Source: Oligoflexia bacterium
Lineage (GTDB): Bacteria > Bdellovibrionota > UBA1018
NCBI GenBank assembly: GCA_014378465.1
Contig: JACMNQ010000034.1
Span: 1-64,000 of the forward strand
Length of the DNA stretch: 64,000 nucleotides
Direction of reading: 5' to 3'
Shown: positions 63,693 through 64,000 of the stretch, in pieces
Position numbering within the stretch: position 1 is the stretch's first letter
Layout: each line of letters opens with the position of its first letter
Program-made: the position numbers and the translations under genes
Notes under the pieces: model-generated
Told to the model about the DNA's origin: nothing
Seen by the model: only the letters and a program-made list of their open reading frames with translations
Databases searched by the model: none

Positions 63693-63696
63693 TTAA

Positions 63697-64000
63697 ATGA
63701 CTATTGGGGAAAAACAAGACCTCCGCACCCGTCTGGGCAAGCTGCTTCCAATTCTGGGAGTTTCAGTGCTCGCGGGCTGTGCAGGCCCGTCCACCCCGCT
63801 CGGAGCAATCTGGAAACTGGGTCCGGACCTGGCCGGACAGGCTGAACTGGATGCCGATGCAAGCGAGCGAGCGGAAAAGGACATGGACTTCGAGGATCTG
63901 AAAACCGCGTTCGCCCCACGTGATCCTGAAGATCCCCAGGTGAACCTTCACCCTCGGCACCAGGTGCTTCATGCGGCTCGAGCCCTCAGGATCTCCATCG
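63697..64000 (+). CDS. Lipoprotein, N-terminal part (cut by window end)
   Basis: The frame opens at ATG 63697 and runs off the window after 101 residues. A lipoprotein signal is clear: charged start, hydrophobic core and lipobox LAGC with Cys near 32. The mature part starts with a Pro/Gly stretch, then an acidic helical segment rich in Asp, Glu and Ala, and then HPRHQVLHAARAL. Not recognised; the family cannot be judged from this fragment. Confidence 0.75.
   Translation, partial: MTIGEKQDLRTRLGKLLPILGVSVLAGCAGPSTPLGAIWKLGPDLAGQAELDADASERAEKDMDFEDLKTAFAPRDPEDPQVNLHPRHQVLHAARALRISI

Overview
The window reads as one contiguous stretch of a Gram-negative chromosome, moderately GC-rich by eye, densely packed and without rRNA, tRNA, insertion sequences, phage genes or CRISPR arrays. 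I place it tentatively in Bdellovibrionota (Bdellovibrio/Oligoflexia-like) or another delta-proteobacterium-like lineage. Reasons: an unusually large share of secreted, lipoprotein and outer-membrane proteins of unknown family, two HD-GYP proteins and a CheX homologue, a GT20 trehalose-phosphate synthase with a membrane-anchored N-terminus, and large orphan envelope proteins. The assignment rests on gene style, not on a marker phylogeny.

Layout. 0-10 kb: typA (minus), an outer-membrane protein, queF, a PEBP/YbhB protein, several secreted orphans, an Nfu-type Fe-S scaffold, an M48 lipoprotein protease, a secreted alpha/beta-hydrolase-like protein and a FadL-family porin. 10-16.4 kb: a minus-strand efflux operon tetR-tolC-RND with no periplasmic adaptor gene. 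16.6-22.6 kb: ettA, a Doc/Fic protein, and a complete bacterial N-degron set (clpS, clpA, aat). 22.8-26.7 kb: an NGNGN-repeat secreted protein, a small basic protein with a strong terminator, a TrmN6-like methyltransferase, a DUF4442 protein and a matrixin-like protease. 26.9-31 kb: an outer-membrane protein overlapping a large EF-hand-bearing lipoprotein gene. 31-37 kb: a receiver protein, a ferritin-like di-iron protein, membrane-tethered OtsA, a shrunken in-frame remnant of a GH15 glucoamylase/trehalase gene, a QKAG-repeat secreted protein and a HAD phosphatase. 37.3-41.3 kb: an operon of CheY, HD-GYP with a degenerate receiver, STAS-CheX and an RlmM-like methyltransferase. 41.5-50.6 kb: a large zinc metalloprotease lipoprotein, a 1353-residue envelope orphan, and a translationally coupled pair of secreted proteins, the first with a pseudokinase-like C-terminus. 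50.6-57.8 kb: an ABC-F ATPase, a lipoprotein polysaccharide deacetylase, and the pantothenate operon (DUF2520 protein, panB, panC, coaX, panD). 57.8-64 kb: an aldehyde dehydrogenase, a YebC regulator, a YihY/BrkB membrane protein, a lipoprotein, an HD-GYP phosphodiesterase and a lipoprotein gene cut by the window end.

How genes work together. Aat tags proteins, ClpS recognises the tag and ClpA unfolds them for ClpP (not in the window). The pan operon covers ketopantoate to phosphopantothenate if the DUF2520 protein is the ketopantoate reductase. The CheY/HD-GYP/CheX operon looks like a self-contained phospho-relay coupled to cyclic-di-GMP breakdown. OtsA and the GH15 remnant suggest a trehalose/alpha-glucan locus whose hydrolase arm has been lost.

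No single system here is certain to be new. The most unusual items are the GH15 in-frame remnant, the adaptor-less RND operon, the pseudokinase-like secreted pair, the outer-membrane/EF-hand lipoprotein pair and the two low-complexity secreted repeat proteins.
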